NCBI GenBank assembly: GCA_003156805.1
Contig: PMHV01000013.1
Coordinates: 20,526 to 84,525 of the forward strand
Direction: 5' to 3'
DNA from: Acidobacteriaceae bacterium
GTDB taxonomy: Bacteria > Acidobacteriota > Terriglobia > Terriglobales > Acidobacteriaceae
Length of the DNA stretch: 64,000 nt
Numbering within the stretch: position 1 is the stretch's first letter; every line of letters starts with the position of its first letter. Under the pieces are notes generated by a model. It did no database searches. It was given only the letters and a program-made list of their open reading frames with translations, and was not told the DNA's origin. This document shows positions 1 through 15,439 of this stretch, piece after piece. The position numbers and the translations under genes are program-made.

Positions 1-1562
<1,562 letters not shown>

Positions 1563-1598
1563 CTAAATTGTGTTTGAGAATTTGTGCAGGTGGCGTGC

Positions 1599-1634
1599 AC
1601 GAACAATTATGGCAGAAAAGGCGGTGAAAGGAAA
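1599..1634 (-). promoter_or_regulatory. Likely pyrG promoter (extended -10)
   Basis: On the minus strand CATAAT (1611-1606) is preceded by a TGn extended -10, and TTTCCT lies 17 bp further upstream as a weak -35. A start near 1599 would leave a leader of about 50 nt before the pyrG ATG. A 9-bp inverted repeat (GGCGGTGAA at 1620-1628 with its complement at 1662-1670) straddles the promoter and may be an operator or chance. Based on sequence match only. Confidence 0.4.
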
Positions 1635-1687
1635 CGCGGTTTTTCGATTCTGCAAATTCAATTCACCGCCTGTCGCCACGATGCGCG

Positions 1688-1716
1688 TTGACTATCGCGC
1701 CAAGGTGGGCGAGAAT
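1688..1716 (+). promoter_or_regulatory. Likely promoter of tRNA-Ala
   Basis: TTGACT (1688-1693) and GAGAAT (1711-1716) are separated by 17 bp, giving a sigma-70 type promoter about 45 nt upstream of the tRNA. The -35 matches 5 of 6 and the -10 matches 4 of 6 consensus bases. Confidence 0.45.
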
Positions 1717-1762
1717 AATTGAGGTTTCCCCGCAAGCTTTGACCGGTAGTTTCCCCGCGAGT

Positions 1763-1838
1763 GGGCCTGTGGCGCAGCTGGGAGCGCGCTTCCATGGCAT
1801 GGAAGAGGTCGTCGGTTCGATCCCGACCAGGTCCACCA
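1763..1838 (+). tRNA. tRNA-Ala (anticodon GGC)
   Basis: A 76-nt cloverleaf with the 3' CCA encoded. The acceptor stem is GGGCCTG paired with CAGGTCC and contains the G3-U70 wobble, the universal identity element for alanyl-tRNA synthetase. The D stem is GCGC/GCGC. The anticodon loop is ATGGCAT, giving anticodon GGC with the A32-U38 pair typical of tRNA-Ala(GGC). The T arm is intact (GGTTCGATCC). No clear terminator follows. Confidence 0.97.
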
Positions 1839-1979
1839 ATTCTCTCAACAACTTAGGCGGGGCGAACCCTCACCGCCAGCCGCGCTGCCTGTAGCCAACG
1901 GCAGGTCGAACCGGCGCATCTGCCGGGCTGAAGACTGAGCTTTACTCTCTGCCAGAGTATGGCGCGCTCTCGCTTGCGT

Positions 1980-3632
1980 CTAAAGCGACCATTGGATCGC
2001 GGTATAGGAACGAGCTGGCACTTCAAACCGCGTACGGGCTCCGCTAGAAGAAGGTTTCTCGAAAGGTTGGGGAGCGACCCGCCGAGGCGCAGCAAAGCTA
2101 TTCGCCGCCTTGAGATCGTCTCCCGTAAGCACCCACGACGAAAGCACGCTAGAAGGAGACTTGTCCTCCCATACCAGTTCGATCTCGCGGGCCTTCGCCA
2201 AATCGCGGTTCAAAACAAACATCGTGACTTTGCCCGTATCGCTGTCCAGAGATCCGGCCACATCGAGGTATGAAACTTGATTGAGTCCGGGAACCTCATA
2301 GACCGGTGATTCTACCAAGAGACTCAACACAGACCCGCGCGCCAACTGAAGCGCCCAACTGTAGGGATAGTAAATTGTCTGGCGGAACAAACCGTCGGCG
2401 TTGGTCATGATCGGAGCGATCACATTGACCAACTGGGCCAGGCACGCCAACTTTACTCGATCGGCGTTGCGCAGCAGAGAATTGATGATGCCGCCCACCA
2501 CCAGCGCATCTTCCAGATTATAGATCTCCTCCAGCAAAGGCGGCGCTTCTTTACGGTGGCCGTCGACATCGTCTCCGGCATTCTTGCGATACCAGACATT
2601 CCATTCGTCGAACGACAGCCACAACTTTTTCGGCGATCGCTTGTGGCCGCGGACCAGATCACAAACGGCAGCGGTTTCGGCGATCTGCTGCTCCATGCTC
2701 AAATTCACGGCGAGGTATTTCGCGCTGTCGCTGCCGGTATCCCTTTCGTTGTTGCCAACATAGCGGTGTAACGACAGCCCATCCACGTATTGGTAACACT
2801 GTTCGAGCACCTCGCGATCCCATTCCAGATACGTCGGCATAGACGGGCCACTGGAGCCGCACGCGATGAGCTTGAGCGAGGAGTCGACAGAACGCATCTG
2901 CCGCGCCGCATCGGCGGCTTTCAATCCGTATTCCGTCGCAGACATGTGCCCGATCTGCCAGGGGCCGTCCATTTCGTTGCCCAGGCACCAGTGCTCTACC
3001 TTCCAGGGATCTGCCACGCCGTGCTGGCGCCGCAGATCGCTCCATTTCGTGCCCTTGTCAACGTTGCAGTATTCCACCAGCGCCGCAGCTTCCTCCGCGG
3101 TGCCAGTGCCGAGGTTCAATCCCATCAAGGGCCGTGTTCCTGCAGCCTTGCACCAGGCCAGAAACTCATTGGTGCCAAACTGATTGGATTCGATCGAATC
3201 CCATGCTCTATCGAGCACCACGGGACGGCTCTGCTTGGCGCCGACGCCATCCAGCCAGTTGTAACCGGAAACAAAATTGCCTCCCGGATAGCGAATGATC
3301 GGAACTCCAAGCTGGCGGATTTCGTTGAGCACGTCCTTGCGGAATCCGTTGGCATCGGAGAGCTTCGATCCCGGATCATAGATTCCCTCGTAGATGGCGC
3401 GCCCCAGGTGCTCCAGAAAAGAGCCGAACAAATTCGGGTCGAGTGGCGCAACCGTTCGCCTGGTATCGACGTAAACCCGGGCCGGTGCACTGGCACTTGG
3501 CGAGGAAATGGCCTGGCCTGAACTGCCGGCTGCAAACAGACTGCGTCCGAGTAGAGCGGTTGCGGAACAAGCCATTCCCGTGCTGGAAGCCTGTTTTAGA
3601 AAGCGTCGTCTGGAGGCGGAAAATCGATTCAT
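1980..3632 (-). CDS. Exported GH51 alpha-L-arabinofuranosidase
   Basis: Glycoside hydrolase of family 51, which releases terminal alpha-L-arabinofuranosyl residues from arabinan or arabinoxylan. The N-terminus carries a twin-arginine motif (SRRRFLKQAS, residues 7-16) followed by a hydrophobic stretch, so Tat export is likely. The (beta/alpha)8 domain includes RYPGGNF near 114-120, the acid/base Glu220 in CLGNEMDG and the nucleophile Glu343 in SFDEWNVW; the C-terminal beta-sandwich completes the usual length. ATG at 3632 has an AGGGAG ribosome-binding site 8 nt upstream. It stands alone, divergent from the acetyltransferase. Family is clear; the exact substrate is not. Confidence 0.93.
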   Translation of the reverse strand: MNRFSASRRRFLKQASSTGMACSATALLGRSLFAAGSSGQAISSPSASAPARVYVDTRRTVAPLDPNLFGSFLEHLGRAIYEGIYDPGSKLSDANGFRKDVLNEIRQLGVPIIRYPGGNFVSGYNWLDGVGAKQSRPVVLDRAWDSIESNQFGTNEFLAWCKAAGTRPLMGLNLGTGTAEEAAALVEYCNVDKGTKWSDLRRQHGVADPWKVEHWCLGNEMDGPWQIGHMSATEYGLKAADAARQMRSVDSSLKLIACGSSGPSMPTYLEWDREVLEQCYQYVDGLSLHRYVGNNERDTGSDSAKYLAVNLSMEQQIAETAAVCDLVRGHKRSPKKLWLSFDEWNVWYRKNAGDDVDGHRKEAPPLLEEIYNLEDALVVGGIINSLLRNADRVKLACLAQLVNVIAPIMTNADGLFRQTIYYPYSWALQLARGSVLSLLVESPVYEVPGLNQVSYLDVAGSLDSDTGKVTMFVLNRDLAKAREIELVWEDKSPSSVLSSWVLTGDDLKAANSFAAPRRVAPQPFEKPSSSGARTRFEVPARSYTAIQWSL

Positions 3633-3931
3633 GGGCTGCTCCCTTAATGGACAAGCCTCTTAATCTACCGCAGATGCGCTCGTTCCGCGTCATATTTCCG
3701 GATTGCCCGGTTAAGGTGTTCGCAAATAACATTCAGTGCTGTCGTTGTGCCCCAAGGACCGGGCAGCCGAAGTTTGATGTGCTCAATCTCAGCGGTTCGC
3801 GCAGAAGCGGATTGGCATACGAATAAATTGTCCCACAGAAACTTAATTGGCCGCGTGCCAGCGAGCGTCGATCTTCGTGAGATAAAGATCGCGCGCCGGA
3901 AGCTGCTGTAAAATTGACGAGGAGGGATTGC
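3633..3931. other. Intergenic region between divergent genes
   Basis: About 300 bases between the arabinofuranosidase and acetyltransferase starts. It should hold both promoters, but no convincing -35/-10 pair, hairpin or small ORF was seen. Confidence 0.5.
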
Positions 3932-4507
3932 GTGGGCCCTACAAACCTCAACCCGGTGACTCCTGTTTATCCGTCGCAATTTACTTCTCCGTGGAGAATG
4001 AAGGACGGCACTGAGGTCACGATCCGGCCTGTTCGTGCCGAAGACGAACCCTTGATGGTCAAATTCCACGAGACGCTCTCCGACCGAACCGTGTACCTGC
4101 GCTACTTCGCCTCCCTGAGCCTTTCCAGCCGGACCGCCCATGAGAGACTGGCTCGCATCTGCGTTAGCGACTACGAACACGAGATGGTACTTGTGGCGGA
4201 ATACGCGGAATACAGAGACCGGCAAACCGGTGAGCTTCACATATTGGGCGTTGGGCGATTCAGCAAGCTGCGGGCCGATAGAGAAGCGGAAATCGCAGTT
4301 GTGGTCTCAGACCCGTATCAGCACCGAGGCCTTGGAACTGAACTACTGCGCCGGCTCATCCACATCGCGCGAGAGCGGAAACTATGTCGCATTGTGGCTG
4401 AAATGCTGCGCGATAATCTAGCGATGCAAGTCATTTTCAGGAATCTTGGTTTCCGTTTGCACCTGTCAGGCGATTCCGCTTCAGTGCAAGCGGTTCTTGA
4501 TTTGTAG
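3932..4507 (+). CDS. GNAT-family N-acetyltransferase (Pat-like domain)
   Basis: Single-domain GNAT acetyltransferase of 191 aa. The central region (IRPVRAEDEPLMVKFHETLS, then YLRYF) closely resembles the acetyltransferase domain at the end of bacterial Pat/YfiQ protein lysine acetyltransferases; motif A for acetyl-CoA binding is VSDPYQHRGLGTELLRRL near residues 128-145. The ATP-grasp/CoA-ligase part of full-length Pat is absent. GTG at 3932 is chosen because a perfect AGGAGG (3920-3925) sits 6 nt upstream; the in-frame TTG at 3914 would lie 5' of that site. It may acetylate protein lysines, but other GNAT substrates are possible. Confidence 0.85.
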   Translation: MGPTNLNPVTPVYPSQFTSPWRMKDGTEVTIRPVRAEDEPLMVKFHETLSDRTVYLRYFASLSLSSRTAHERLARICVSDYEHEMVLVAEYAEYRDRQTGELHILGVGRFSKLRADREAEIAVVVSDPYQHRGLGTELLRRLIHIARERKLCRIVAEMLRDNLAMQVIFRNLGFRLHLSGDSASVQAVLDL

Positions 4508-4692
4508 ATTTTCTTGCCCCCCGCTCCCACTCCTTAATTCGATGGCCGCGCTGGAGAAGCAGGACCGTTGACAGCGCGGGTAAGTGATTTGGTGCGCCAT
4601 CTGCCAAGTCTGCCTCGTGGTTGACGCAACCTCAACAGCAATGCAGTGACAAATCACAGAAAAGGACATCCGAGCTTGTGTAGAATTTGTCC

Positions 4693-6054
4693 GTGACCGC
4701 ACTATTATTGCACCGAATTCATTTCGCATTTACTATCACGTTCCACTACCTCTTCCCGCAGTTGACCATGGGGCTTGCGCTCCTGATTGTGGTTCTCAAG
4801 ACGATCGCGATCCGGTACAAAGATGACCGTTACAACCAGGCGGCAAGGTTCTGGTCCAAGCTCTTCGCCATTAACTTTGTGATCGGCGTGGTCACGGGGA
4901 TTCCGATGGAATTTCAATTCGGCACGAACTGGTCGCAGTTCGCCCGCTACACCGGAGGAGTGATCGGCCAGCCACTGGCCATGGAAGGCGTCTTTTCCTT
5001 CTTCCTGGAATCGGCGTTCCTGGGACTCTTCTTGTTCGGCGAAAAACGGCTTTCAGTGGGGATGCATTGGGCGTCCGCGTTTCTTGTGTTCGTGGGATCT
5101 TGGATTTCCGGCTTCTTCATTATCGTAACCAACGCCTGGATGCAGCACCCGGTTGCCTACCGCGTTCTGCCCAATGGCGCGTACGAAGTCACCAGCTTCT
5201 GGGGACTTCTCACCAATCCCTGGGGTTTGCTTCAATATGCGCATAATATGTCTGGCGCCGTGATTACGGGCTCATTTGTAATGTGTGCGGTGGGAGCATT
5301 CTATGTGCTGGAAAACCAGTTTGCCGAGTATGGCAAGGTGTTCCTGCGGGTCGGCGTGATCGTTGGACTCATTTCCTGCGTCACCCAAATCTTTCCCACC
5401 GGAGATTTGCACGGCCGCTACGTTGCCAAGCATCAGCCGGCGGCCGTTGCTGGGATGGAAGGGCTTTTCAACAGCCAGCGCGGGGCCGGGATCGTGCTCA
5501 TGGGCCAGCCCAACGAAGAAAAGCAAACCATTGATAACCCGCTCGTGGTGAACGATGTCTTGAGTTTTCTGATCTATGGGACGACCCACGGGGAAGTGAC
5601 GGGGCTCGACCAGTTTCCACGCGATCAATGGCCCGAGCCGCTGCCGCTGCTGTTTTTCAGCTATCACATCATGGCCGGTCTGGGCACCTACTTTGTGCTG
5701 CTGATGGCGGTGGCAGGATTTCTTCTCTGGCGTGGAAAGTTATTTCGGACCCGCTGGGCGCTATGGCCGCTGCTGCTAAGTTTTCCGCTGCCCTACATCG
5801 CCAACACGGCGGGGTGGATGACCGCGGAAATCGGGCGTCAGCCCTGGGTTGTCTACGGGCTGATTCGCACCTCCGACGGATATTCCAAATATGTTTCGGC
5901 TGGGAACGGCTTGTTTACTCTGCTCGGCTTTATGGGGATTTACGCCGTTCTGTCTATCCTTTTTATCGTTCTGGTGTATCGCATTATTCAGAAAGGACCT
6001 GAAGTGACCGGGACTGGGACCGCATCGACAGGCACCTCGATGACGGTGGCGTAA
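4693..6054 (+). CDS. cydA: Cytochrome bd ubiquinol oxidase subunit I (S-type)
   Basis: Heme-bearing subunit of the cytochrome bd quinol oxidase, an inner-membrane terminal oxidase with high oxygen affinity. About nine membrane helices are visible. Conserved features include the N-terminal heme-ligand region HRIHFAFTITFHYLFPQLT, PMEFQFGTNW, the glutamates in MEGVFSFFLES and GWMTAEIGRQPW. At 453 aa it lacks the long Q-loop insertion of E. coli CydA (522 aa), so it belongs to the short Q-loop group. GTG at 4693 is preferred; TTG at 4687 would add two residues and neither has a good ribosome-binding site. cydB follows after 7 nt. Confidence 0.96.
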   Translation: MTALLLHRIHFAFTITFHYLFPQLTMGLALLIVVLKTIAIRYKDDRYNQAARFWSKLFAINFVIGVVTGIPMEFQFGTNWSQFARYTGGVIGQPLAMEGVFSFFLESAFLGLFLFGEKRLSVGMHWASAFLVFVGSWISGFFIIVTNAWMQHPVAYRVLPNGAYEVTSFWGLLTNPWGLLQYAHNMSGAVITGSFVMCAVGAFYVLENQFAEYGKVFLRVGVIVGLISCVTQIFPTGDLHGRYVAKHQPAAVAGMEGLFNSQRGAGIVLMGQPNEEKQTIDNPLVVNDVLSFLIYGTTHGEVTGLDQFPRDQWPEPLPLLFFSYHIMAGLGTYFVLLMAVAGFLLWRGKLFRTRWALWPLLLSFPLPYIANTAGWMTAEIGRQPWVVYGLIRTSDGYSKYVSAGNGLFTLLGFMGIYAVLSILFIVLVYRIIQKGPEVTGTGTASTGTSMTVA

Positions 6055-6061
6055 GAAAACG

Positions 6062-7111
6062 ATGATGGGATTCATCTGGTTTTGGATCGTCGCGGTCATG
6101 ATGGTCGCCTATGTGGTGCTCGACGGATTTGATCTGGGCGTCGGCATTCTGCACCCATTCCTGGCGCGCACCGAAGAAGAGAAACAGTTGATGATGCGCT
6201 CCATTGGCCCGGTGTGGGATGGAAACGAGGTCTGGCTCTTAGCCGCCGGCGGCACTCTCTATTTTGCTTTCCCGCTGCTTTACGCTTCGGCTTTCAGCGG
6301 GTTTTATCTGGCATTGATGATTGTTTTGTGGCTCCTCATCATGCGCGGCATAAGCATTGAGCTCCGCATGCAGATGGAGATCGGGGTGTGGCGCGCTTTC
6401 TTTGATGGTTTGTTTTTTCTTTCCAGCCTGCTTCTGGCCGTTTTCTTTGGAGCCGCTCTCGCCAATGTGATCCGTGGAGTTCCGCTGGGAGCAGACGGCT
6501 ATTTTTTTCTTCCGCTTTGGACGAACTGGCGGGTTGGGCCAGACCCCGGCATTCTCGACTGGTATACGGTGATCGGCGGCGTGGTCGCGCTGGTTGCGCT
6601 CGCGCTGCATGGAGCCTTGTATCTCGTGGTGAAGACGGAGGGCGGGTTGGACCAGCGCTCCAGGGCTGCGGCACGGGTTCTTTGGATAGCACTTCTCGCA
6701 CTCACGGTTGTGAGTCTCCCCGCTACGGTCTTTGCTCGTCCGGACACTCTGGCAAACTATCAAAGGTATCCGTTCGCGCTTGCAGTTCCGGCTGTGGTTC
6801 TGCTGGCGTTAGGGGGAATCTGGTATTTCTCGCGGCGATCGGACGATCGCCGGGCATTCGCTTGTTCCTGTGCTTATCTCTCTGTGATGCTGGTCGGGGC
6901 GGCGATTGGTTTGTACCCACGCCTTCTGCCCTCCAGCACCGACGCGAGCCGCGACATCACCATCCAAAAGGCGCTTTCTGGACCACATACTCTTCATGTC
7001 GGGCTGGCATGGTGGGCGTTTGGAATGTGCCTCGCCCTGATGTATTTCGTTATCGTCTATCGCATGTTCAAGGGGAAGGTTTCGCTGGAGGGTGGCGGCT
7101 ACGGGCATTAG
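6062..7111 (+). CDS. cydB: Cytochrome bd ubiquinol oxidase subunit II
   Basis: Second subunit of cytochrome bd, 349 aa with eight to nine hydrophobic helices. The start MMGFIWFWIVAVMMVAYVV runs into LDGFDLGVG, the hallmark of the family, followed by IGPVWDGNEVWLL. It sits 7 nt behind cydA and must be co-transcribed with it. No cydCD or cydX was recognised nearby; a small CydX-like peptide could be missed by eye. Confidence 0.96.
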   Translation: MMGFIWFWIVAVMMVAYVVLDGFDLGVGILHPFLARTEEEKQLMMRSIGPVWDGNEVWLLAAGGTLYFAFPLLYASAFSGFYLALMIVLWLLIMRGISIELRMQMEIGVWRAFFDGLFFLSSLLLAVFFGAALANVIRGVPLGADGYFFLPLWTNWRVGPDPGILDWYTVIGGVVALVALALHGALYLVVKTEGGLDQRSRAAARVLWIALLALTVVSLPATVFARPDTLANYQRYPFALAVPAVVLLALGGIWYFSRRSDDRRAFACSCAYLSVMLVGAAIGLYPRLLPSSTDASRDITIQKALSGPHTLHVGLAWWAFGMCLALMYFVIVYRMFKGKVSLEGGGYGH

Positions 7112-7226
7112 AGTGGAAAGCCCCGACGCCCACCCAGAGCGCGCAGACGGCAGAGCGCGGTGAACACTGCGGTACGCTCAAGAGGATTATAGCGGGCCCC
7201 GACGCCAGGAATGCTAGGCTGGTGAG

Positions 7227-8144
7227 GTGAATTGGCGCTTCCCTTTACTTGTTCGTGCCCACGTAGCAATCGCAAGCTTCGGACTGTGCGCTTCGATTTC
7301 TCCCGCCTCGGCGGCGAGCTGGTCGGTGCAGAAGCAACCGGCACGGCTGGTCAACGGTGCGCCCGTGCTATTCCAGGTCAGGCCAGCGACGCGGCTTGAG
7401 TCGCTGACGGCAACGTGGCTGGGGCACCAAATCATCTTCAGCTTCGAGGCATCGACCAAAAGCTGGTTCGCGCTGGCTGGCGTCAGCCTGGAAACTGCGC
7501 CGGGATTGTATCCCCTGGAGTTAACGGGAGAAGAGATGACCGGGCGGACGCGTGCCGCGAAGGAACCGGGCAAGAAGCTTTCCTTTACGCGCAAGTTTGC
7601 GGTCGGCCACGCAAAATATCCGCAGGTTGAACTCACGGTGGAAAGCAAATTCACCGAGCCCAATCCCGAGCAGCAGAAGCAGGTCGAAGAAGACCAAAAA
7701 GTGAAGCATGACTACCTGAACCGGGTGACGCCGGAGCGCGAGTGGTCCGGAAAATTCACCGCGCCCGCGGAAGCCGGTATTTCTGACGTCTTCGGCACTC
7801 AGCGAGTCTTCAACGGCAAAACGCAGAGCTCGCATCTGGGGCTGGATTTTCGCGTGCGCACTGGCACTCCGGTGGCGGCGATGAATTCCGGCACGGTGTT
7901 GCTGGCGCGGCCGTTATATTTCGAGGGCAACTGCGTGGTGATCGATCACGGCCAGGGCCTGCTCACCATCTACATGCATCTCTCCGAGTTCAAAGTGAAG
8001 GAAGGCGATCCGGTGAAACGCGGCGAGGAAGTTGGACTGAGCGGCGGTACCGGCCGCGCTACCGGTCCGCACCTGCACGTGGCCGTGCGCTGGCAGGGAA
8101 CTTATCTCGATCCCGCAGTGCTGCTGCGCTTGAGCCCGCCGTAG
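7227..8144 (+). CDS. Secreted M23-family (LytM-type) peptidase
   Basis: Peptidoglycan endopeptidase-like protein of 305 aa. A signal peptide (about residues 1-29, ending SPASAASW) precedes a beta-rich N-terminal region. The C-terminal M23 domain (about 185-300) keeps the zinc ligands: His and Asp of SSHLGLDF, and the GPHLHVAV motif, plus YMHLS. With all ligands present it should be an active metallo-endopeptidase cutting wall cross-links, rather than a degenerate regulator. GTG at 7227 follows GGTGAG. It runs convergently into the sigma-54 activator gene with 24 nt between the ends. Confidence 0.9.
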   Translation: MNWRFPLLVRAHVAIASFGLCASISPASAASWSVQKQPARLVNGAPVLFQVRPATRLESLTATWLGHQIIFSFEASTKSWFALAGVSLETAPGLYPLELTGEEMTGRTRAAKEPGKKLSFTRKFAVGHAKYPQVELTVESKFTEPNPEQQKQVEEDQKVKHDYLNRVTPEREWSGKFTAPAEAGISDVFGTQRVFNGKTQSSHLGLDFRVRTGTPVAAMNSGTVLLARPLYFEGNCVVIDHGQGLLTIYMHLSEFKVKEGDPVKRGEEVGLSGGTGRATGPHLHVAVRWQGTYLDPAVLLRLSPP

Positions 8145-8168
8145 CTGAGTTCGCGGTATGAGACGCCT

Positions 8169-10130
8169 TCATGCGTTCCCGCCCGACAACCGGCTCAAGC
8201 CTCGCGCGGGAATATCGCGAACCGCTTCTTTCAGAATCTCTTTCAACTCCAGGTTGCGGATCAGCCGGTGCAGATAATTGGGATGCACCCCAAGAATCCG
8301 CGCCGCATCGGCATAGTTTCCGCGGGTCTGCTCCACTGCGTCCACAATCAACCGCTTCTTGAGTTCCTTGACCGCGGCGTGGTATTTCGCCTCGGTCATG
8401 TCCGGCGGCGGCGTACGTTCCAGCAGCGATTCGGGCAGATCCTCGGGCAGAATCATCTCCGAAGCGCCCAGCACCAGAGCCCGCTCGATGGCGTTTTCCA
8501 GCTCGCGCACGTTGCCGGGCCAATCGTAATTCACCAGACAGGCCAGCGCCTCGCGGGAAATCGGCCGGACCTTCACTTTGCAGCGTTTGGCATGCTTCTG
8601 CACAAAATGGCGGGCCAGCATGGGAATGTCTTCCTTGTGATCGCGCAACGCCGGCATGGTTATCTTGACGACGGCCAGCCGGTAGTACAAGTCCTGCCGG
8701 AACGTGCCGTTCTGCACCGCCTCCTCGAGGTTGCAATTGGTGGCGGCGATCAGACGGATGTCCACCTTGATCGAATGTATCCCGCCCACTCGCTCGAACT
8801 CCCGCTCCTGCAACACCCGCAGCAGCTTGACCTGCATGGCGGGAGTCAGTTCGCCAATCTCGTCGAGAAACGCAACTCCGCCGTCGGCGACTTCGAGTCT
8901 GCCTTTCTTCAAACCCGCGGCGCCGGTGAATGCGCCTCGCTCGTGGCCGAAAAGATCGCTTTCCAGCAGCGCTTCGGGAATTGCCGCGCAGTTAATGGCG
9001 ACGAACGGCTTGCTGGCCCGTGGGCTGTTGCAGTGCAAGGCCCGCGCCGCCAGTTCCTTGCCGGTTCCACTCTCGCCGACGATCAGGACCGTAGAATCCG
9101 TCGGAGCGACGCGTGTGAGCAATTGGTAAGTCTCTTTCATGCGCGCGCTCTCGCCGATCAAACTTCGCTGTTCGCTGATCTCCACCGTGAGCCGATGATT
9201 CTCCAGCTCCAGCCATTGCAGCCGGCGCGCATTCTCCAGGGCCACGGCGGAGATGCCGGCGATCGCAGCCACCAACTGCAGATGCTCTTCCTGTAGACGA
9301 CCGGCGGGATCGGCACTATCGAGATAGATGCATCCGATGACTCGCTGAAAAACCGTCAAGGGCACACACACCAGCGAACGCACTTGAGAGGCAGCCAGGC
9401 TCTCGATCTGGCGCAAGTCGCCGCTGGGTACATCGCTGCCCAGAATTGCTATGCCCTGCTCCAGCACCCGGCTGGCAATGGTGCGGCTCACGCGCACCAA
9501 CTGTGCACGGCCAGGCGGCCGCGCGCGCGCGAAAAGAGCTCTGATTCGGTGTCCCTCACCGTCGGAGAGGAGGATCGCGCCCCGATCCGCGGGCACTACC
9601 TCAAAGATCAAGTCCAGCAACTGGCCCTGCAACTCATCCAAGTCGCGAATGGCGTGCACCACGCGGCTGATCTTGAGCAGGGCGTTCAGGTTGCGGGCCA
9701 CGCGCGAGGTCGGCGGCAACTCGCGCGACAACCGGTCAGGCTGCAAGTAAAGCATGTCCTTGGGATTGATCACGGTGGTCTCTGCCGTGAACTGCTCGTC
9801 CTCGAACTCTACGCGGGTGGGTGCCGGCGCAAGATCTTCCTCTTCCACCAGAAACAGAAATGCCGAATCGCCCGCGGAGATCTCGTCTCCGTGTTGCAGC
9901 CACTGCTGTTCCACCGCCATACCGTTGACCAGCGTTCCGTTGCGGCTGTCGAGGTCCAGCACCTGGAAACGCCCATCCTGCGACCGCAGCACGAAGTGCT
10001 TCCGCGAAACGGACGGATCCGTGATCGCGACCGCATTCGAGGCTTCGCGTCCGATTGTGGTCTCGCCCGCCGGCAAGGCTATGATCGCGTCTTTCAGCGG
10101 ACCGGAAATCGCGACCAGTCTGGGACGCAC
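8169..10130 (-). CDS. FHA-GAF sigma-54-dependent transcriptional activator
   Basis: Bacterial enhancer-binding protein of 653 aa. An FHA domain (about 24-95, with GRE, SRKHF and NGTLVNG) suggests control by Ser/Thr phosphorylation. A GAF domain (about 150-300) probably senses a small ligand. The AAA+ domain (about 322-550) has Walker A GESGTGKE at 352-359, the sigma-54-contacting GAFTGA loop at 399-404, and Walker B FLDEIGE at 421-427. A Fis-type helix-turn-helix occupies about 595-630. Its target promoters were not identified. Divergent from the structured region at 10.2-10.5 kb, with a palindrome in between. Confidence 0.95.
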   Translation of the reverse strand: MRPRLVAISGPLKDAIIALPAGETTIGREASNAVAITDPSVSRKHFVLRSQDGRFQVLDLDSRNGTLVNGMAVEQQWLQHGDEISAGDSAFLFLVEEEDLAPAPTRVEFEDEQFTAETTVINPKDMLYLQPDRLSRELPPTSRVARNLNALLKISRVVHAIRDLDELQGQLLDLIFEVVPADRGAILLSDGEGHRIRALFARARPPGRAQLVRVSRTIASRVLEQGIAILGSDVPSGDLRQIESLAASQVRSLVCVPLTVFQRVIGCIYLDSADPAGRLQEEHLQLVAAIAGISAVALENARRLQWLELENHRLTVEISEQRSLIGESARMKETYQLLTRVAPTDSTVLIVGESGTGKELAARALHCNSPRASKPFVAINCAAIPEALLESDLFGHERGAFTGAAGLKKGRLEVADGGVAFLDEIGELTPAMQVKLLRVLQEREFERVGGIHSIKVDIRLIAATNCNLEEAVQNGTFRQDLYYRLAVVKITMPALRDHKEDIPMLARHFVQKHAKRCKVKVRPISREALACLVNYDWPGNVRELENAIERALVLGASEMILPEDLPESLLERTPPPDMTEAKYHAAVKELKKRLIVDAVEQTRGNYADAARILGVHPNYLHRLIRNLELKEILKEAVRDIPARGLSRLSGGNA

Positions 10131-10225
10131 TTTCCCTCCCCAAGTCTTGTGCTCCTAAATACTACAATCCCACGTTGATTTCGTTTCCCAACTCGATTGC
10201 TTTCAATATCCAAACAGATAGACAG

Positions 10226-10243
10226 ACTATCCGATCAGATAGT
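10226..10243. promoter_or_regulatory. Palindromic operator candidate
   Basis: ACTATC-CGATCA-GATAGT is a perfect 6-bp inverted repeat with a 6-bp spacer, between the activator gene and the candidate ncRNA. CAGATAG also occurs as a direct repeat at 10215 and 10236. Its position suits an operator for either side. No regulator is implied by the sequence. Confidence 0.4.
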
Positions 10244-10321
10244 GAGCGGGCGGGATGAAGATGGAAAATGGGTCTCTCTCTGCGCCTGCACTCTTTCCGT
10301 ATCTATCTTATATTAAAGGAC

Positions 10322-10508
10322 TTAGACGCGATGCTAAACGGCATCCAGGAAGCCGAGGGTGGACGCTGCCGACGTGGCAGGCGGCGTGCTCCCTTGTACG
10401 GTTGCGACCGCTCGGCAAAAAGCGATGGGGGAAGCGCTTTTCCGAACAGTCTTGCTGAGCAACGCAATCAGGAGCCCGCCGGGACCCCCTCATCGGGCTC
10501 CTGATTTT

Positions 10509-10510
<2 letters not shown>
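10322..10510 (+). ncRNA. Candidate structured non-coding RNA
   Basis: A gene-free plus-strand segment that folds into successive stems: GATGC/GCATC near its 5' end; a long-range closing stem GCCGAG/CTCGGC extended by GGT/ACC across one bulge; an inner hairpin CTGCC-GACGT-GGCAG; AAAAGCG/CGCTTTT; TTGC-TGA-GCAA; and finally a perfect intrinsic terminator. TATATT just upstream (near 10316) could be the -10. No ORF of coding quality is present, and the next gene is on the other strand, so it is not a leader for a downstream gene. It does not match my recollection of SRP RNA, RNase P RNA, tmRNA or common riboswitches. It could be a divergent 6S or a new family. Confidence 0.55.
10466..10510 (+). 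terminator. Strong intrinsic terminator
   Basis: A 13-bp perfect stem (AATCAGGAGCCCG at 10466-10478 with its complement at 10494-10506), a 15-nt loop and a run of six T. The T run lies on the plus strand, so it ends a plus-strand transcript, although the only nearby coding gene (lhr, ending at 10509) is on the minus strand. This is the main evidence that 10.3-10.5 kb is transcribed rightward. Confidence 0.85.
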
Positions 10511-14990
<4,480 letters not shown>

Positions 14991-15067
14991 CCGGATATTG
15001 TAGCCGGAAGACGCAGTTTCGTAAAATATTCGCCTCAATGCTGGGCAGATGCTTAAGGACCGCCAAG

Positions 15068-15439
15068 CTACTTCAGCGCCAGCGTGATCTTGATCGCCTC
15101 TTCAATCCGCGTGACGGCATCCCGATCCAGCCGACCGTGATAACCCACAAACCGCGATACCTGAATGGCGCGAATCTGTTCGGCCTTGGCCACGCTCTCC
15201 ATCTTCAATCCCCCAGAGCCCTTGGCGAGATGGGCGTGGCTGGGATAAAGCCGCTTGACGTTGGCGGCATCGGTCACGGGCACAACCACCACCACCGGAC
15301 TGTTGGCATTGATGGAATCGCGGCTGATGATCACGACTGGGCGCGTGCCCGCCTGCTCGCTGCCTTCCGTGGGGTCGAGGCGCGCGCTGAAGACGTCACC
15401 ACGAACGGGTTTTGGAAGTGCGGGTCTTTGGCTGGTCAT
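15068..15439 (-). CDS. MazF/PemK-family toxin
   Basis: Type II toxin of the MazF/PemK family, sequence-specific endoribonucleases. The 123-aa product has the N-terminal beta-barrel signature RGDVFSARLDP...GSEQAGTRPVVIIS, then VVVVPVT and a C-terminal helix. ATG 15439 is chosen because it lies just before the fold. It overlaps the end of the upstream RHH antitoxin gene by 44 nt in another frame, typical of translationally coupled toxin-antitoxin pairs. The cleavage site cannot be told from sequence. Confidence 0.85.
   Translation of the reverse strand: MTSQRPALPKPVRGDVFSARLDPTEGSEQAGTRPVVIISRDSINANSPVVVVVPVTDAANVKRLYPSHAHLAKGSGGLKMESVAKAEQIRAIQVSRFVGYHGRLDRDAVTRIEEAIKITLALK

Noticed and set aside
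1839-1979. Possible second tRNA after tRNA-Ala
   Set aside because: Several short stems are present but no cloverleaf or T-loop consensus.
3665-4240. 191-codon minus-strand frame opposite the acetyltransferase
   Set aside because: Shadow of the GNAT gene, which has clear motifs and an AGGAGG site.
10373-10388. Sigma-54 promoter-like TGGC-N8-TGC match
   Set aside because: It lies inside a hairpin of the ncRNA candidate and fits no transcript; likely chance.
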